From assembly GCF_947179165.1 (NCBI RefSeq), contig NC_077240.1, positions 48,606,501-48,670,500 of the forward strand: a stretch of DNA of 64,000 nucleotides. The letters are read 5' to 3'. Below, piece after piece: positions 45,268 to 58,000 of the stretch. A model generated the notes under the pieces. The model was not told the DNA's origin. It ran no database searches and worked only from the letters and a program-made list of their open reading frames with translations. Made by a program: the position numbers and the translations under genes. This DNA is from Solanum dulcamara (Eukaryota; Streptophyta; Magnoliopsida; Solanales; Solanaceae). Position 1 is the stretch's first letter; each line of letters opens with the position of its first letter.

Positions 45268-47751
45268 TTATTTATGTCTTTTGGGTTGACTAATGCCCCT
45301 ACCATCTTTATGTACTTGATTATCCGACTATTTAGGCCATGCCTTGATTCATTTTTCATTGTATTCATTGATGATATATTGGTATACTTGCGGAGCTGGA
45401 GTGAGCATAAGAAATATTTGAGGATAATGCTGCAGACTTTGAAGGATCTGTGGTTTTATGCCAAGTTCTTAAAGTTTGAGTTTTGTCTTGAGGGTGTATC
45501 ATTCTTGGGGAATGTGGTATCCAAGGAGGGCATTATGGTTTATCCAGTGAAGATTGAGCCTATTTGAGATTGGGACAGGCCAACTTTTGTTATTAAGGTT
45601 CAAAGCTTTGTTGGATTAGTGAGATAGTATAGACGCCTCCTTGAGGGCTTTTCCACCACTACAGCCCTATCAACTCAATTAACTCACCACGATGTTCCTT
45701 TTGTGTGGTCGGAGGAGTGTGAGATGAGCTTTTAGAGGCTCAAGGAGTTAGTAACCATTGTTCCTATTTTGACTCTTCTAGTTGAGGGTGAGGAATTCAT
45801 GGTATATTGTGACATATTCAACATTTGTTTTGGTTTGTATATTAATGCAACAGGGCTGGGTTATTTCTTATGCTTCGAAACAGTGTAAGTTGCATGAGCA
45901 TAATTACATCACTGATGATTTAGAGTAGCCAGTGGTAGTTTTTATGCTTTTGATCTAGAGGAACTACCTATATGGATTTTGATGTGAGATCTACACTGAT
46001 CACAAGAGCCTTCAGTATGTTATGAGATAGAGGGACCTTAATTTGAGGCAACATCGGTAGATTAAGCTCTTGAAGGACTATGGCCTCTCTATTCTTTATC
46101 GTTCAAGCAAGGAAAATGCAATAGCGGATGCCTTGAGCCGAAAGGCGGTGAGTATGGGCAGTTTAGCCTTTATTTCTATTTTGGAGCGACTGTTGACTTT
46201 GGATATCCAGTTCTTACTTAAAATGAATTAGCTTGTTATCTCAGATTCTAAATGGGTATTATCCCATGTGGGGGTTTAGTCATATTTATTAGAGAGTATC
46301 TAGGGTTGTCAGTTTGAGGATGATTCTTTGGTGGAACTCAAAGATAGGGTGTTGGAAGGTGATGCTGGTCTGGCTATTTTATATTCAGATGGGATTTTGA
46401 GAATTAATGGCTGACTATATGTTTTGAGAGTTGGGGGGGTTGGTTTTTCTTATCCTTAGCAAGGCCCATGGTTCAAGATATTCCATCCATCTTGGCACAA
46501 CTAAGATGTGTATTGATTTGAGGCAGCACTACTGGTGGAGGGTTATGAGGAGAAATATATTAGACTATGTGTCGTGTTGCTTGTGTTGCCAACTGATGAA
46601 GTCCAAGCATTTGGGGCCTGGTGGTGCATTTCAGAGACTACCCATTCTAGAGTGGTAGTGGGTGCGTATCACCATGGACTTTATTGTAGGGTTGCCTCGA
46701 ATATCATGTCTTATTGATAGTATTTAGGTCATTATAGATAGATTGACCAAGTCAGCACACTTCCTCCCAGTTCATACTTCCTTTAGTGTAGATAAATTAG
46801 GTCGTATCTACATTAGGAAAGTAGTTCATCTTCATTGTATGCTAGTATCTATCATATATCATCTTCCAGCTATTGAGGACTTTTCAAGAGGAGTTGGGCA
46901 CTTATGTACACTATAGCACAACATTTCACTCGCAGACTGATGGCCAGTCAAAGCACACTATTCAAGTACTTCATAACATGTTGCGGGCTTGTGTGATGGA
47001 TTTTAGGGATAAATGGGACAAGTTCTTGCCTTTGGTAGAGTTTGCGTCCAACATGAACTACCACACTAGCATTCTGATGCCCTATTTGAGGACTTATATG
47101 GTAGGCATTGTCTCTCTCTGGTTGGTTAGTTTGAGTCTACAGAACCTAGGCCGTGTGGTACAAAGTTTCTTCAGGAGGCCTTAGATCAGGTGAGAGGGAT
47201 TAAAGATAGGCTAAGGATGGCTCATAGTAGACATCAGAGTTATGCGGATCACACGCATCGACCGTTAAGGTTTGTAGTTTATGACTGGGTATTTCTTTGA
47301 GTATCACCATGAAGGGCGTGATGAAATTTGGGAGGTGGGGCAAGGTCAGCCCTAAGTATATAAGACCTTTTAAGATATTGAGTACAGTGGGCTAGGTTGC
47401 TCATGAGTTAGCTTTTCCTCCAGCACTATCAACTATCAATCCATTTTTCATGAATCGATGATATGCTGGTATTTTCTAGAGGAGTCGCATGTGCTCCAGT
47501 ATGATTCAATTGAGTTGGATGATCTTTTGACCTTTATGGAGTAGCTGGTGGACATTCTAATAAGAGATGTAAGGCAACTGCGATCGAGGGCCATTCCTAT
47601 TGTTAAGGTATGTTGGAGGTACCGTTCAGTTGAGGAGGCTACCTAGGAGACCGAGCAGGAGATGCAGGAGTAGTTCCCTAGCTTATTTGAGCCTTCAGGT
47701 ACGTCTTGACCTTTACTTTCGCAGACCAAAGTCCTTTTTAGTAATGGATAT
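45268..47751 (+). pseudogene. pol: family-D pol relic: RT (3' half), RNase H, integrase, tail
   Basis: It begins inside [18 protein letters not shown], then [14 protein letters not shown] with the Asp-Asp pair intact, and [11 protein letters not shown]. RNase H includes the DALSRKAVSMGS end (about 46125). The integrase zinc finger is at 46431-46658 (HLGTTKMCIDLRQHYWWRVM, CCLCCQLMKSKHLGPGG), and the core has ITMDFIVGLPR and DRLTKSAHFLPVHTSF. The second catalytic block is disrupted near 46850-46870. The 46873-47184 frame is the HSQTDGQSKHTIQVLHNML region with Lys in place of the usual Glu. The tail is weak. Confidence 0.87.
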
Positions 47752-50637
47752 TGTAATGACCCTCTAGGTCATTTTTGTGTTACTGCCTCTTTTTCGTTGT
47801 TTAGAGTGTTCCAATAGCGACCCTGATTTATTTATGACATGGTGGAATTGACTTTTCGATTACCTAGTCGTTCATTTGTTTAGGCCTGTTTCCCTAATTT
47901 GGAGTTTTTATATCTTGAAAAGTTGACTTCGGTCATAACTTCAGGCAAATGACCTCAGAATAGAATTTGTATAGTTCGATCAACTTTGGAATGGCCAGAT
48001 TAAGCTTGTAGTATAGTAGGCATGAGTATCAAGGCAATCCATGTGAGTTTGAGGTTATTTGACTCTGTAATGTCGCATTTTTCCTAGAATGACCCTTTGT
48101 GTGCCTTCTGAGGCTTCCAGTCTAATACCGAGGCCAATTGTCGAACTTACCTAAAAGTGGCACTTGGATGTAGGACTCATTTTTCATTAAAATAGCATCG
48201 TATTAGAATTTTGAATGCTCGATTGAGTCTGAAACTTTGAATTTAATGAAGTAGCATATCTTGTTTACACACACAGGGTTTCAAATAAATCCCAAGCACC
48301 CCGTCGGAGACTTGGACATGGAAAATCCCATATTGCACTAGTTGGGTTTGGTGCCATAAGTTATAAGACCCCTGGTCGCTAAAGTGACCAGACCACCTAG
48401 GGTGGGGGTTACTAAAGCAAGTGGAACCTCACTTAAGAGAGTGTTCTCTTAAGCGACCCGATTATACTAAAGAGAATCCCACCTCCTAGTGGCGGCTACT
48501 AAAGTGAATTTTGGGGTCGGTTTTGCGACCTTTGTAAGTTATTTTTAAGTCCAGATTTCAGATTGTGATCACAATTTCAAACTATGACTTCTCTCAATTT
48601 TGAGGCAATTTGGGCGATTTAAAAGGCTAAAGTGTGGGGTTTTTCGAGAGGGACACTATGATGTGAACGGAATTAGTTGTACAGACTTTGTAGGAGGTAA
48701 ATTTACCTATTTTTGTGCTTCCTTAGTTGTATTTTGAACTTGTTGGTGAAGTTTAACGCATGTAAGTGTTTGGATTCTTTTGGGAACTGAATTGTATTCC
48801 AATTTGGAACACAATTTTGGGGTAGCGTTTAGGACCTTTGTATGAAGTTCATTTGGAAATTACTGGAGCGGGTCCCATATTTTTGATTTTGACTCTGAAA
48901 TTATTCAGTCTCTGAATTAGATAATTTTAATGTCAAAACGACTGCATTAACTTTGTGTGCCTATTTTTTATGGCGTAGCAATGTTTAGAGGTAGTCCAAA
49001 AGGGGAATGCTCTGGTTGAGTGAATTTGGAGCTTGCGTTATCGGCCTACAGGTAGAATATAGTTTCCTCCTTCTTTAGATTGATCTTAGGAATGAAATTA
49101 CGTGTTGATTAGTTAGAATTTGGGATTAGGTAGTAATGAATCATGCTTAGTTGTTAGAAATCATGTTTTAGGCATTTTTGGGATTTTTATCGAGTACCTA
49201 TAAGCATACTGCTTGCTTTGCTTATTATCCAATCCTTTTGATATGTTCATATACTTGTTTTATTGTTCATGTGAAGCATGTTATGCCTTAGTCTAGGTAT
49301 GACTAGTGATTGCCTTAAAAATGCATGATTCAGACCCGATAAGCCTTAGTTTTGCCCCGATATTGTTCGATCGTCATAGATTCTTATAGATTGGTGATGC
49401 ATACTTTTGTCTGATAGTTTAGGTCATAGCTAGGTTATATACTTGCTCCAGTGACCTAACTCTACTTCCCCAATTCTGCAGTTTTACAGTTTTGGTGGCG
49501 AGACATTTTCCTTTCTACGATTTAAGATTGGCTTGGCATTCAATTCATACGGATTATTGATTGGGCATATTGTGGACGGAGATCCATGGAGTTTGACATT
49601 TATTGATATTTGGGAGCACTTATAATAGTTATATTAGGCACTTTTTCAAGAATCCAGATTCAAGCCTCGGCCTCAATCGTATCAGTATTTTGGATGAGCA
49701 TCTGGTTAGAAGGGCCAACATCAAATAGTTAGATCCTTATAAGGAGTATCAGGTTAGAGGTTCGGCCTCTGTTAATTGATACTTGATCAGTTCTTGGGTT
49801 CTTCTAGGGAGCATTCGGTAAGAGATTTGGCCTCTGTACTGTTAGATTTTAATGGGTTGGGTTGAGGTTTTGGTTCGACATTCTCTAATTTTTGTTTCTC
49901 AATTTCAATTCTCAGTAGTTATAGCTATTTTGTATACTCATTGGGGTTATAGGGGTCGGTTCAAGTTTTTATTTAAACTTGCGCACGAGTGAACTTTCTA
50001 GGCTTATGGGGTGCCAGCTAGGTGTAGCTTAGCTGTTGATTACTTTAGTTCTTTATAAACTTGTGTGTATCTTGTTATATTATTTAACTTTACACTTCCG
50101 CTTTTGACCTTTTTTCGTTCGATTATCTCTTTTCATATCGTCTTTACATTTTAAGATTAGTCGACTTATGCTTTCTACTGAAACCTATTATTTTGGTACT
50201 CATACTATACCCTGCATCTATTTTCGTGATGCACGTCTGCGCATAAGTAGCCAGCAATGAAATAGATCTTGGAGTAGTCTAATCCGGAGACATGGTGAGA
50301 ACTTGGCATTTTGTACTATGTTGGTGTCCATCTATACTACTATACTAGTATTTAACTTTTTGAGATAGGTCTTGTTTCAGTTGTCTACTTTTGGAACTTG
50401 TGCTCTTTTTTTAAGACAACTCTATACTAGTGACTTCCAGGATCTGGAGGGATCAATTGTATATATGTTATTTTTGTTTGTCTTCCACCTATCTATCTAC
50501 TTATTTATATTAGAATTGCTTGTTACTGTTTAGTTTCTACCCTTAAACCCATTACTAGTTGTTCCAGGTTATGTGTTGGCTTACAACTGGTGGGTTATAG
50601 TAGGTGCCATTATAACCTAAGAAACTAGGTCGTGACA
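47752..50637 (+). mobile_element. 3' LTR, family D
   Basis: It starts TGTAATGACCCTCTAGGTC and ends CTAGGTCGTGACA, length 2886 bp, the most complete uninterrupted family-D LTR here. The palindrome cluster is at 48360-48540. A hairpin at 50213-50233 (TGCATC, 9-nt loop, GATGCA) covaries with TGTATC/GATACA at 15205. Upstream there is no long purine tract, only AGTAATGGATAT. Confidence 0.9.
48360..48540. repeat. U3 palindrome cluster, CGCTTAAGCG type
   Basis: GTCGCTAAAGTGACC, CTTAAGCGACC and TACTAAAG words in both orientations. Confidence 0.7.
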
Positions 50638-52330
50638 CACATATTTTGCAATATCCTTCTTCATACCATTCCACCACACTTCTCTCAAATCTCTGTACAT
50701 TTTGGTGGACCCCAGTTGAATAGAATACCGCAAACTATGAGCTTTACACTGTATCATTTCTCTAAATCCATAAACATCGGGAACATACAACTGACCTTGA
50801 TACCTCAATAAACCATATATTCCTTGGGAAAAGGCCTTATTGGCATTTTCGGAAACCGCTTTCTTCAATTCAACCAAAATAGGGTCACTATCTTGCTTTA
50901 CCTTAACATCTGCCGCAAGCGACAAGTCAGAACAATTTTGGAGAACAACCCCACCATCCTCTAAATCAAACCAAGAGAACACCGAAAAGAGCTAGTCTAT
51001 GAAAATCATGAACAAACTACTTCTAATCCTCAACATTGGCAACATTATTCATGGATAATATACTAAGATCATTGTCAACAATAATTTACTTACCCAGATG
51101 GTACAACACACTCAAATCATAGTCCTTCAACAACTCAAGCCATCTCCTTTAGTGAAGATTAAAATCCTATTGATTGACCACATATTGCAAACTCTTATAA
51201 TCGGTGAATACATCAATATGGACACTATAGAGATAGTGCCTATAAATATTTAAAGCAAACACAACCACCGCCAACTCCAAGTCAAGAGTCGGATAATTAT
51301 TTTCATGCACCTTAAGTTGCCTAGAAGCTTAGGCTATCACTTCACCATTTTGCAAGAAACAAAACCAAGAACCACTCTTGAATCATCATAATATGGAATA
51401 AACCCATCAGAACCTTCTGGCAACATAAACACCAGAGCAGAAATAAGTCTATTTTTCAACTATTGGAAACTTTTCATATGTATCGGACCATTGGAATTTC
51501 ACCTTCTTATGAGCCAAAATAGTCAAGGGTGATGCAATGGAAGATAATGCTTCCATAAACTGTCTATAATAATCGACTAAGCCCAAGAAACTTCGAATAT
51601 CGAAAGGAGAGAAAGGTCTAGGCTAATCCTAAATCACTTTGGTCTTCTTAGGGTCAACCATAATCCCTTCATCGGACACAATATGGCAAAGTAAAGCAAC
51701 CGACCTTAACATAAACTCACACTTGCTAAACTTAGCAAATAGTTGATGGTCCTTAAGGACTTGGAACACAATCCTCAAATGCTCCTCCTCAATCAGAGAA
51801 CAAAACCAAAATATCTTCAATGAACACAATAACAAACATATCTAAATATTGCTTGAACACTTTCTTCATCAAATCCATAAGGCTGCAAAGCATTTGTTAT
51901 CCATAAGTCATAACCAAGAATTTAAAGTGACCATAAAAACATCTAAAAGCCTTCTTGTAAACGTCACATTAACTCAGTAGGAATTGAGGATACACCAATC
52001 GAAGATCAATCTCTGAAAAGTAACTTGCACCTTGAAGTTGATCGAATAAGTCATCAATTCTTGGAATGAGATACTTATTCTTAATGATGACCTTGTTCAA
52101 CTGTTGGTAATCAATACACATATGAAGAAAACCATTCTTCTTTCTAGCAAGGAGGATTAGAGCACCTCATGGAGAGATACTCGATCTTATGAAACCCTTA
52201 CCCAAAAAATCCTTCAACTGTTCCTTTAACTCCTTAAGTTATGTCAGGGCCATATGGTAAGGAAGAATAGAAATAGGTTGGGTATCAACGAGAAGATCAA
52301 TAGAAACTCTCTTAAAAACCCTTAAGTTCT
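50638..52330 (-). pseudogene. pol: gypsy pol relic: RT, RNase H, integrase zinc finger
   Basis: From right to left: the RT N-terminus (QPISILPYHMALT, KEQLKDFLGKGFI), [36 protein letters not shown] (about 52000-52040), a disrupted middle, [16 protein letters not shown] (about 51800-51840, where the YxDD position reads IED) and the [13 protein letters not shown] block. RNase H is poorly preserved. At 50617-50982 the frame reads YVPDVYGFREMIQCKAHSLR and LGSTKMYRDLREVWW, the integrase zinc finger. The relic abuts the family-D LTR on the left and an LTR fragment on the right, both abruptly. Confidence 0.85.
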
Positions 52331-53025
52331 TAATAAATTCTCTCTTAAGTTCCTTCAAGTCAAGACTAGGGTTCAAGGATCTTCAAGTTCAAGTCTCCTA
52401 ATTCAATTTACAATATAGGGATTTGATTTTATCATGGTATGTGAGTATTCTTCCATGGGTACCTTTCACCCATGGAGTCCAAAGAATTACTTCCTTTTTT
52501 CCACCTAATTTAAAGTATGTATTTTTATGGGTCTTCTATATTTCCATTAAATTGCATGAACTATGATTCATTTTATGATTACTAATCTATTTTATCATGA
52601 ATTTATGATAATTGCATCAAATTGGTAATGTTTTTTTATGAATTATCTACAATGCTATTTAGGGTTCATTATCTCATTATGGGTCATGTTTAATTTTCAT
52701 TCAATTGCATGAATTAAGATTCAGTTGTTGTTTATTTACTCAGTTAAGTATGAACTACAATTAAATTACATTATTTCAATAAAGTATTGCCTAGACCGAT
52801 AGATTATGCTAATTTTGAATTATGAATATATAAATGTCTTTATGGGCCCCAAAAGATCTCAATTCTCCAAGTTCAATTTAACCCAATCCAATTTGACCAT
52901 TTTATGACAATTCTTAATGTTTTCTTTTAAATTGATTTTAATTTATGTGATTCTACCTTATTATGCATGAATTTACTAAGACACATGAGTTTTTCTCAAA
53001 TTTCTCTTTTATAATATATTCCTAA
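52331..53025 (+). mobile_element. LTR fragment (family A/C-like), left part
   Basis: It contains the shared leader block GGTATGTGAGTATTCTTCC followed by ACCTTTCACCCATGGAGTCC, as in families A and C. It is interrupted at 53025 by the family-E element and resumes at 63789. The U3 side is missing, being joined to the minus-strand pol relic near 52331. Confidence 0.65.
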
Positions 53026-54762
53026 TGTCACAACCCAACTATGGATCATGATGGCGCCTACCGTAACCCCCGAGTACCCAAGCCAACCCAAGAGAAGTGG
53101 AAGACAAAACTCAATCTAATTAACTAATCAATAACATAAGAAGGCGGAAGCAAAAGAAGATAACCAAAGAAAAGTCAGACCATGGTATAGATATGCAAAT
53201 ACGATTCAAAATATACAAAAGGCCCAATAGTGACCTAATAAAATAACGAACTGACAGTAGACCCAACCCCGGAACTGTTGTCACTGATACAGGAGCTACT
53301 AAGCACAAAATATGACAATATGTATAACTATACAATAGAGATCTGACAGTCCAAAATACAAAATACATGTCAGTGCAAAAGAGGTAGTGTAGCAAGTCTC
53401 TGAATGCCAGACGCTCACTAAAATCTGGAACTAGCACTGCTACAGATGATCACCCGCGCACTGAGGGTGGCTTGAACTGGGAGTTGTATCCAAAAAGATG
53501 CAGAAGTGTAATATGAGTACCAAAATATGGGGTACACAGTAAGCATCATAGGTCGACCGAGCTCAAAAAAAATAAATATATATTAAGCAGCACGATGGTA
53601 CTTACAATAATAGGGGAGAAGCATAAATACTATAAACTCTGAAAAGGGTACGAGAAGATCATACAATAATCAAATAAATCTAACAAGTCATTTAATCTCA
53701 ACAATAGCCTCATCTCATAAACTACCGAAACATGCTCAAATGTAAACATGTAATTATGGTTAAAAATCTTCCAAAAGTATCACAAAGCGTGCGGAATAAC
53801 CCTTGATCTCATCAATGAATAAGGGCGCCTGAAATTTATACCTCGAGCTCATCAATAAAAATAATATCCTAGAATATGTATCAACGGGCAGCCCAAAATT
53901 CACAACTTGAGCGTATCATTAAAATAATGTCATAAATAAGATATCACCATATTTCATTTAAATTTCTCATATTTAGGCATCAACCAAAAGTCTTATCCTC
54001 TTCTTTTACTGTTTCTTTTTTAAAAGGGTCTTTTAACACAAGTGAGGTAAATAAGGCAAGTAGCATGTTCAAAAATCATATATTATTTACCTGAGAAACC
54101 GGCATACCAGAAGCATGGCCTCTGGCGAAACATTTCAAAATAATAAGCAACCAAGGCATTAGCATAAACCAAAAAACATAACAAGTGTCCAACCATACCA
54201 AACAAATCAAAAATTGGCATACTAAGTTCAAATCACCGAGGAGGAATATCTAAGAATTCTAAACGATGTAACCAAGGAAAGATATCACCTGGACTAAGGA
54301 TACAATGATTAAAACCCAAACTAGTCACTATCGATGATCATCGACTCTAAAATGTTTCAATGTAATAACAACATCTAAATCACCAACCTAAGAATAGGCT
54401 ACTACTCAAGATATATCAATTCTATCCAAGCCAAGTCTAGCAAAAGTAAACCATAACCTACAGGAAGGCCAGAACCACACCCGAACCGCTAAATTTGAGT
54501 CTTTTATTTCTGTGCCATCTCCAAACAATGCTGCTCTATCAAATTATTGAAGGACACATCAATAATCTCAACCCATAAAATATTCGAGGAGTGTATGAAT
54601 ATACAATTGTCAATATGAAAGGAAAAATAAGGCTTGATCTTCTTATAGTGAAACCCTAGTTCCTTTCTTGAAGATGAGAGAGACTTGAGAGAACTTGAGG
54701 AGTTACGGTTTGGGTCTTAGACTATGAATGAGAGTGAATGAGTGTAGGAAGAATTTGAGTCT

Positions 54763-54771
54763 TGTATATAG
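54763..54771 (-). promoter_or_regulatory. TATA-like box of family-E LTR
   Basis: The minus strand reads CCTATATACAAG just downstream of the palindrome cluster, followed by a C/T-rich leader. The 5' LTR copy near 62740 reads CTATAAACAAG. Confidence 0.5.
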
Positions 54772-54864
54772 GTCAAATTTTGCCTACAAAACGACCTCAT
54801 TTTGTCTTAAATCATAGGAAAAGATCAAAATGCCCTTTAAAAATTCTGGCCAGAACTGGCTTCA

Positions 54865-55310
54865 TTGGACCCCATCACAGTCCGTGATGCTAACCATGTC
54901 CTGTGGTGCTGTCCATAGTAAGGGACATGGAAAAATCTAGGAAAAGGGCCTGCCGATAGCCTCTGAATTTTCTCCACGGAGAGCTTCACGGTCCGTGAAA
55001 AATATCATAGCCAGTGAATAGTTGCCGTGGAGTAGGTCCTGCAGAAGGCCTGAAAGGGGCCCTCCATGGATCACTCCATAGTCTGTGTAATGCTTCACAA
55101 CCCATAGTGGTCGTCCATGGTTTGAGCCTAAGAATGTTTTTAGAGGTACTTGGGGATGACTCACCATGGAGGGATTCATGGCCCGTGGTGCTCACTACGG
55201 TCCGTGGTCCTGAATCATGGTTTATCCCTTGCAGTGTGAGCCCCTAAATCACCACTACGGTGGCTCACCACGGAGCGTGGTGCGTTACACGATCACGAAG
55301 TCCTTCTATG
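54865..55310. repeat. U3 palindrome cluster, CACGGTCCGTG type (3' LTR)
   Basis: ACGGTCCGTG, CCGTGGTGCTCACTACGG and CCATGG-like words in both orientations, as in family B (16250-17085). Confidence 0.72.
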
Positions 55311-55827
55311 GTAAGTGCCTGGTGCTATTTTCCTATATTTCTCTCCACTATCGCTCTTTGTTTCCATTTTTGGGACTTCTCAAATTTCCTAGGGTCTTAC
55401 ACCTACTGAAAACGGCATCCTGAATATAATCGCGATAACAAAATTTTTATCTAAGTGCGTTTACTCAAAAAGTTGCCTAAATTAAAACTAGGCCTAACCT
55501 TAAAGTTAAAACGGCAAAACCACCTAAACTCAAAACGAAGACTCCAAAATCCAAACCAACCTTCCTTCTAGACCAATATGGCCTTCTGTACCCAGTGGAA
55601 TCGTTAGAATTCTCACACGACACCCGAATCTTTGTATGTTGACCAAAGTCAACTCTATCAAACCTTAAGCTTCTAAAATGGCAAAACCACTTCCAAAACT
55701 CAAACGAAGACCCTAGGTAACATGCCACCCATCCCCATATCACAAAAGAGCTATAAAGAAGCTACGGAGAAATGTTTAAATAGTAAAAGAATGTAAAAGC
55801 ACGAAAATGATCTTGGAGGTCATTACA

Positions 55828-57190
55828 ATATTCACTACTAAACGAACTTTCATCCTTGAAAGTCAAAGAAGATAGGTACCTGGTGGTTTAAAAAGATGAG
55901 GATATCGGGTCCTTATATCCTGTTTGGTCTCCCAAGTGGCCTCCCCAACCAGACTATTCTTCCACTGGACTTTCACTGATGGAATATCCTTAGACCTCAA
56001 TTTCCTAACCTGCATGTCCAAAATAGCTATATACTCTTGCTTGAATACTAAGGACTCATCAAACTGAACTGAATCTCACTAAAGAGACTCATCAGGGATG
56101 TACCATCATATCATAGAAACATAGAACACAGGGTGAACATATGATAGTGCTGGGGGCAAGGACAACTCATAAGCTACCTCCCCTACCTATCTCAAGATCT
56201 CAAAACGTCCAATAAAATTGGGGCTAAGCCTACCCCTCCTCCCAAATATCATCACGCCCTTCATGGTTGACACTGGCAGGAATATTCGGTCTCCAACCAT
56301 AAACTCCAAGGGCCGCACCTTCTTGTCAGCATAACTCTTCTACCTACTCTGGGCAATACGAAGCCTCTCCTGAATCATATGAACTCTATCTATCGACTCA
56401 CCCAACAAAAAACTGCCCTAAGGCCTAACCTCTAAGGCATCAAACCAGCCCACCAGGTAACGATACTTCCTACGATACAATGCCTTAAAAGGGGCCATGT
56501 CAATGATCAAATGGTAGATATTATTATATGAAAACTCTACCAAAGCTAAGGACTAATCCCACTGACCTCCAAAATCAATAACATAGGCCTGTAGCATGTC
56601 CTCCAAGACCTAAATAGTCCACTCTGAATGTCCATCAGTTTGGGTGGAAAGCTATGCTGAGCTCAACTCGGGTACCCAACTCCTTTTTTATAGGCCCCCA
56701 AAATGCGATGTGAGCTGAGTACCATGGTATGATATGATAGAAATTGGCACCCCATACAATCGGACCACCTCTCTAATGTAAATCTAAGCAAACTTTTATG
56801 AAGTGTAGGTTGTTTGGACCAGTGAGTAGTGAGAAGACTTGGTCAATCGATCTACGATGACATAAATTAAATCGAATCCTTGGGAGGTACATGGTAAACA
56901 CACTAAAAAGTTCATAGTTATCTTCTCCCATTTGCACCTTGGAATGGGTAGCCCCTAGGTTAAACCACTTGGCCTCTAAATCTTGAACTTGATGTACCAA
57001 CAGTTCAATCACGTAGCCACAAAAGCTATAATATCTTGCTTCATTCAACACCACCAGTAATGCTATCGCATCTCGCAATACATCTTAGTCGCACCAAGAT
57101 AAATGGAATATCTAGAACAATAGGCCACCTCAAGGATGAGCCTGACTAGATCTCCTAGTCTAGGAACACAGATACGACCCTTAATCCTCA
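55828..57190 (-). pseudogene. int: family-E integrase and C-terminal tail
   Basis: The zinc-finger remnant (YLGATKMYCEMR, then HYWW) is near 57060-57120. The core reads [14 protein letters not shown], where the first catalytic Asp is Asn, then [28 protein letters not shown] (second Asp is Tyr) and QTDGHSEWTI (Glu kept). After SYNNIYHLIIDMAPF and the GWFDAL block, the tail has YADKKVRPLEFMVGDRIFLP, STMKGVMIFGRRGRLSP and VYELSLPP-like sequence, ending ATWETKQDIRTRYPHLF (about 55880-55940), a chromodomain-like end. Two of three catalytic acids are lost. Confidence 0.88.
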
Positions 57191-58000
57191 AAATGCCCTC
57201 TGATCTAAGTTAGCCTTTCTAGCCTCTCCACTGAGTAACTTATCATGAATCACTCTCAGTTGTGGGTCCTTAAACTGCTGTGCCTCAATATGCTTCACTA
57301 AGAAAGACCTAGTCTCTACATAAGAAATTACCCTGCCCGGCTGAGAAATATCCATCTGGTTATCTAAGGACTAAATGTTTGAAGCTAGAGGTGGCTCCTC
57401 AACCGATAAGAATGCCAAACTCCCCATACTCACTGCGTTCTGGCTAAATACATATGGTACTATATTTTTCTTGCCTGGGTGATAGATAATGGTAACATCA
57501 TTTTTCTTCAGCAACTCTAACCACCTGCGTTGTCTTAAATTAAGGTCCTTCTGGTTGAAATTTACCGAAGACTACGGTGGTCAGTGTAGATGTCACATTG
57601 GGCTCCATACAAGTAATTCCTCTAAATCTTCAATGAGAAGACTACTACCGTCAACTCTAAATCATGTCTGGGGTAGTTTCTCTCATGCACCTTCAGTTTT
57701 TTAAAGGGATATGCAATAACCCTACTATGCTACATTACAACACGCCCTAAACCAACACCTGAAATATCACAATACATTGTAAAACACTGATCCTTAACAA
57801 GAAGAGTAAGAATTAGATCTGAAGTCAACAGGGCCTTAAGCCTTAGAAAGCTCGTCTCACACTCATCAGACTACTATAAGGGAACATTTTTCTATGTCAA
57901 TGTGGTCAAGGGTACTAAAATAGAAGAGAATCCCTCTACAAACCGTCTGTAATATTCTGCCAATCCAATGAAACTGCGAACCTCGGTACAAGAAGTGGGA
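57191..58000 (-). pseudogene. family-E RNase H region
   Basis: Decayed coding between RT and integrase with recognisable fragments of the RNase H core (HLRETTPD-like and the TD-bearing strand near 57560-57600) and the EYGEFGILIG end near 57400-57440. Many stops. The plus-strand frame 57489-57704 is a shadow. Confidence 0.7.

Larger units (their letters stand above)
53026..55827 (-). mobile_element. 3' LTR, family E
   Basis: On the minus strand it starts TGTAATGACCTCCAAG at 55827 and ends GGGTTGTGACA at 53026. About 426 bp in, at 55401, it contains TGTAAGACC and following sequence like the terminus of the family-B LTR. From there to about 54630 it resembles family B's U3; outside this span it resembles family D. 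Confidence 0.88.

Noticed and set aside
54937..55247. Frames on both strands across the palindrome cluster
   Set aside because: Open on both strands because the CACGGTCCGTG-type words are self-complementary; they lie in an LTR.
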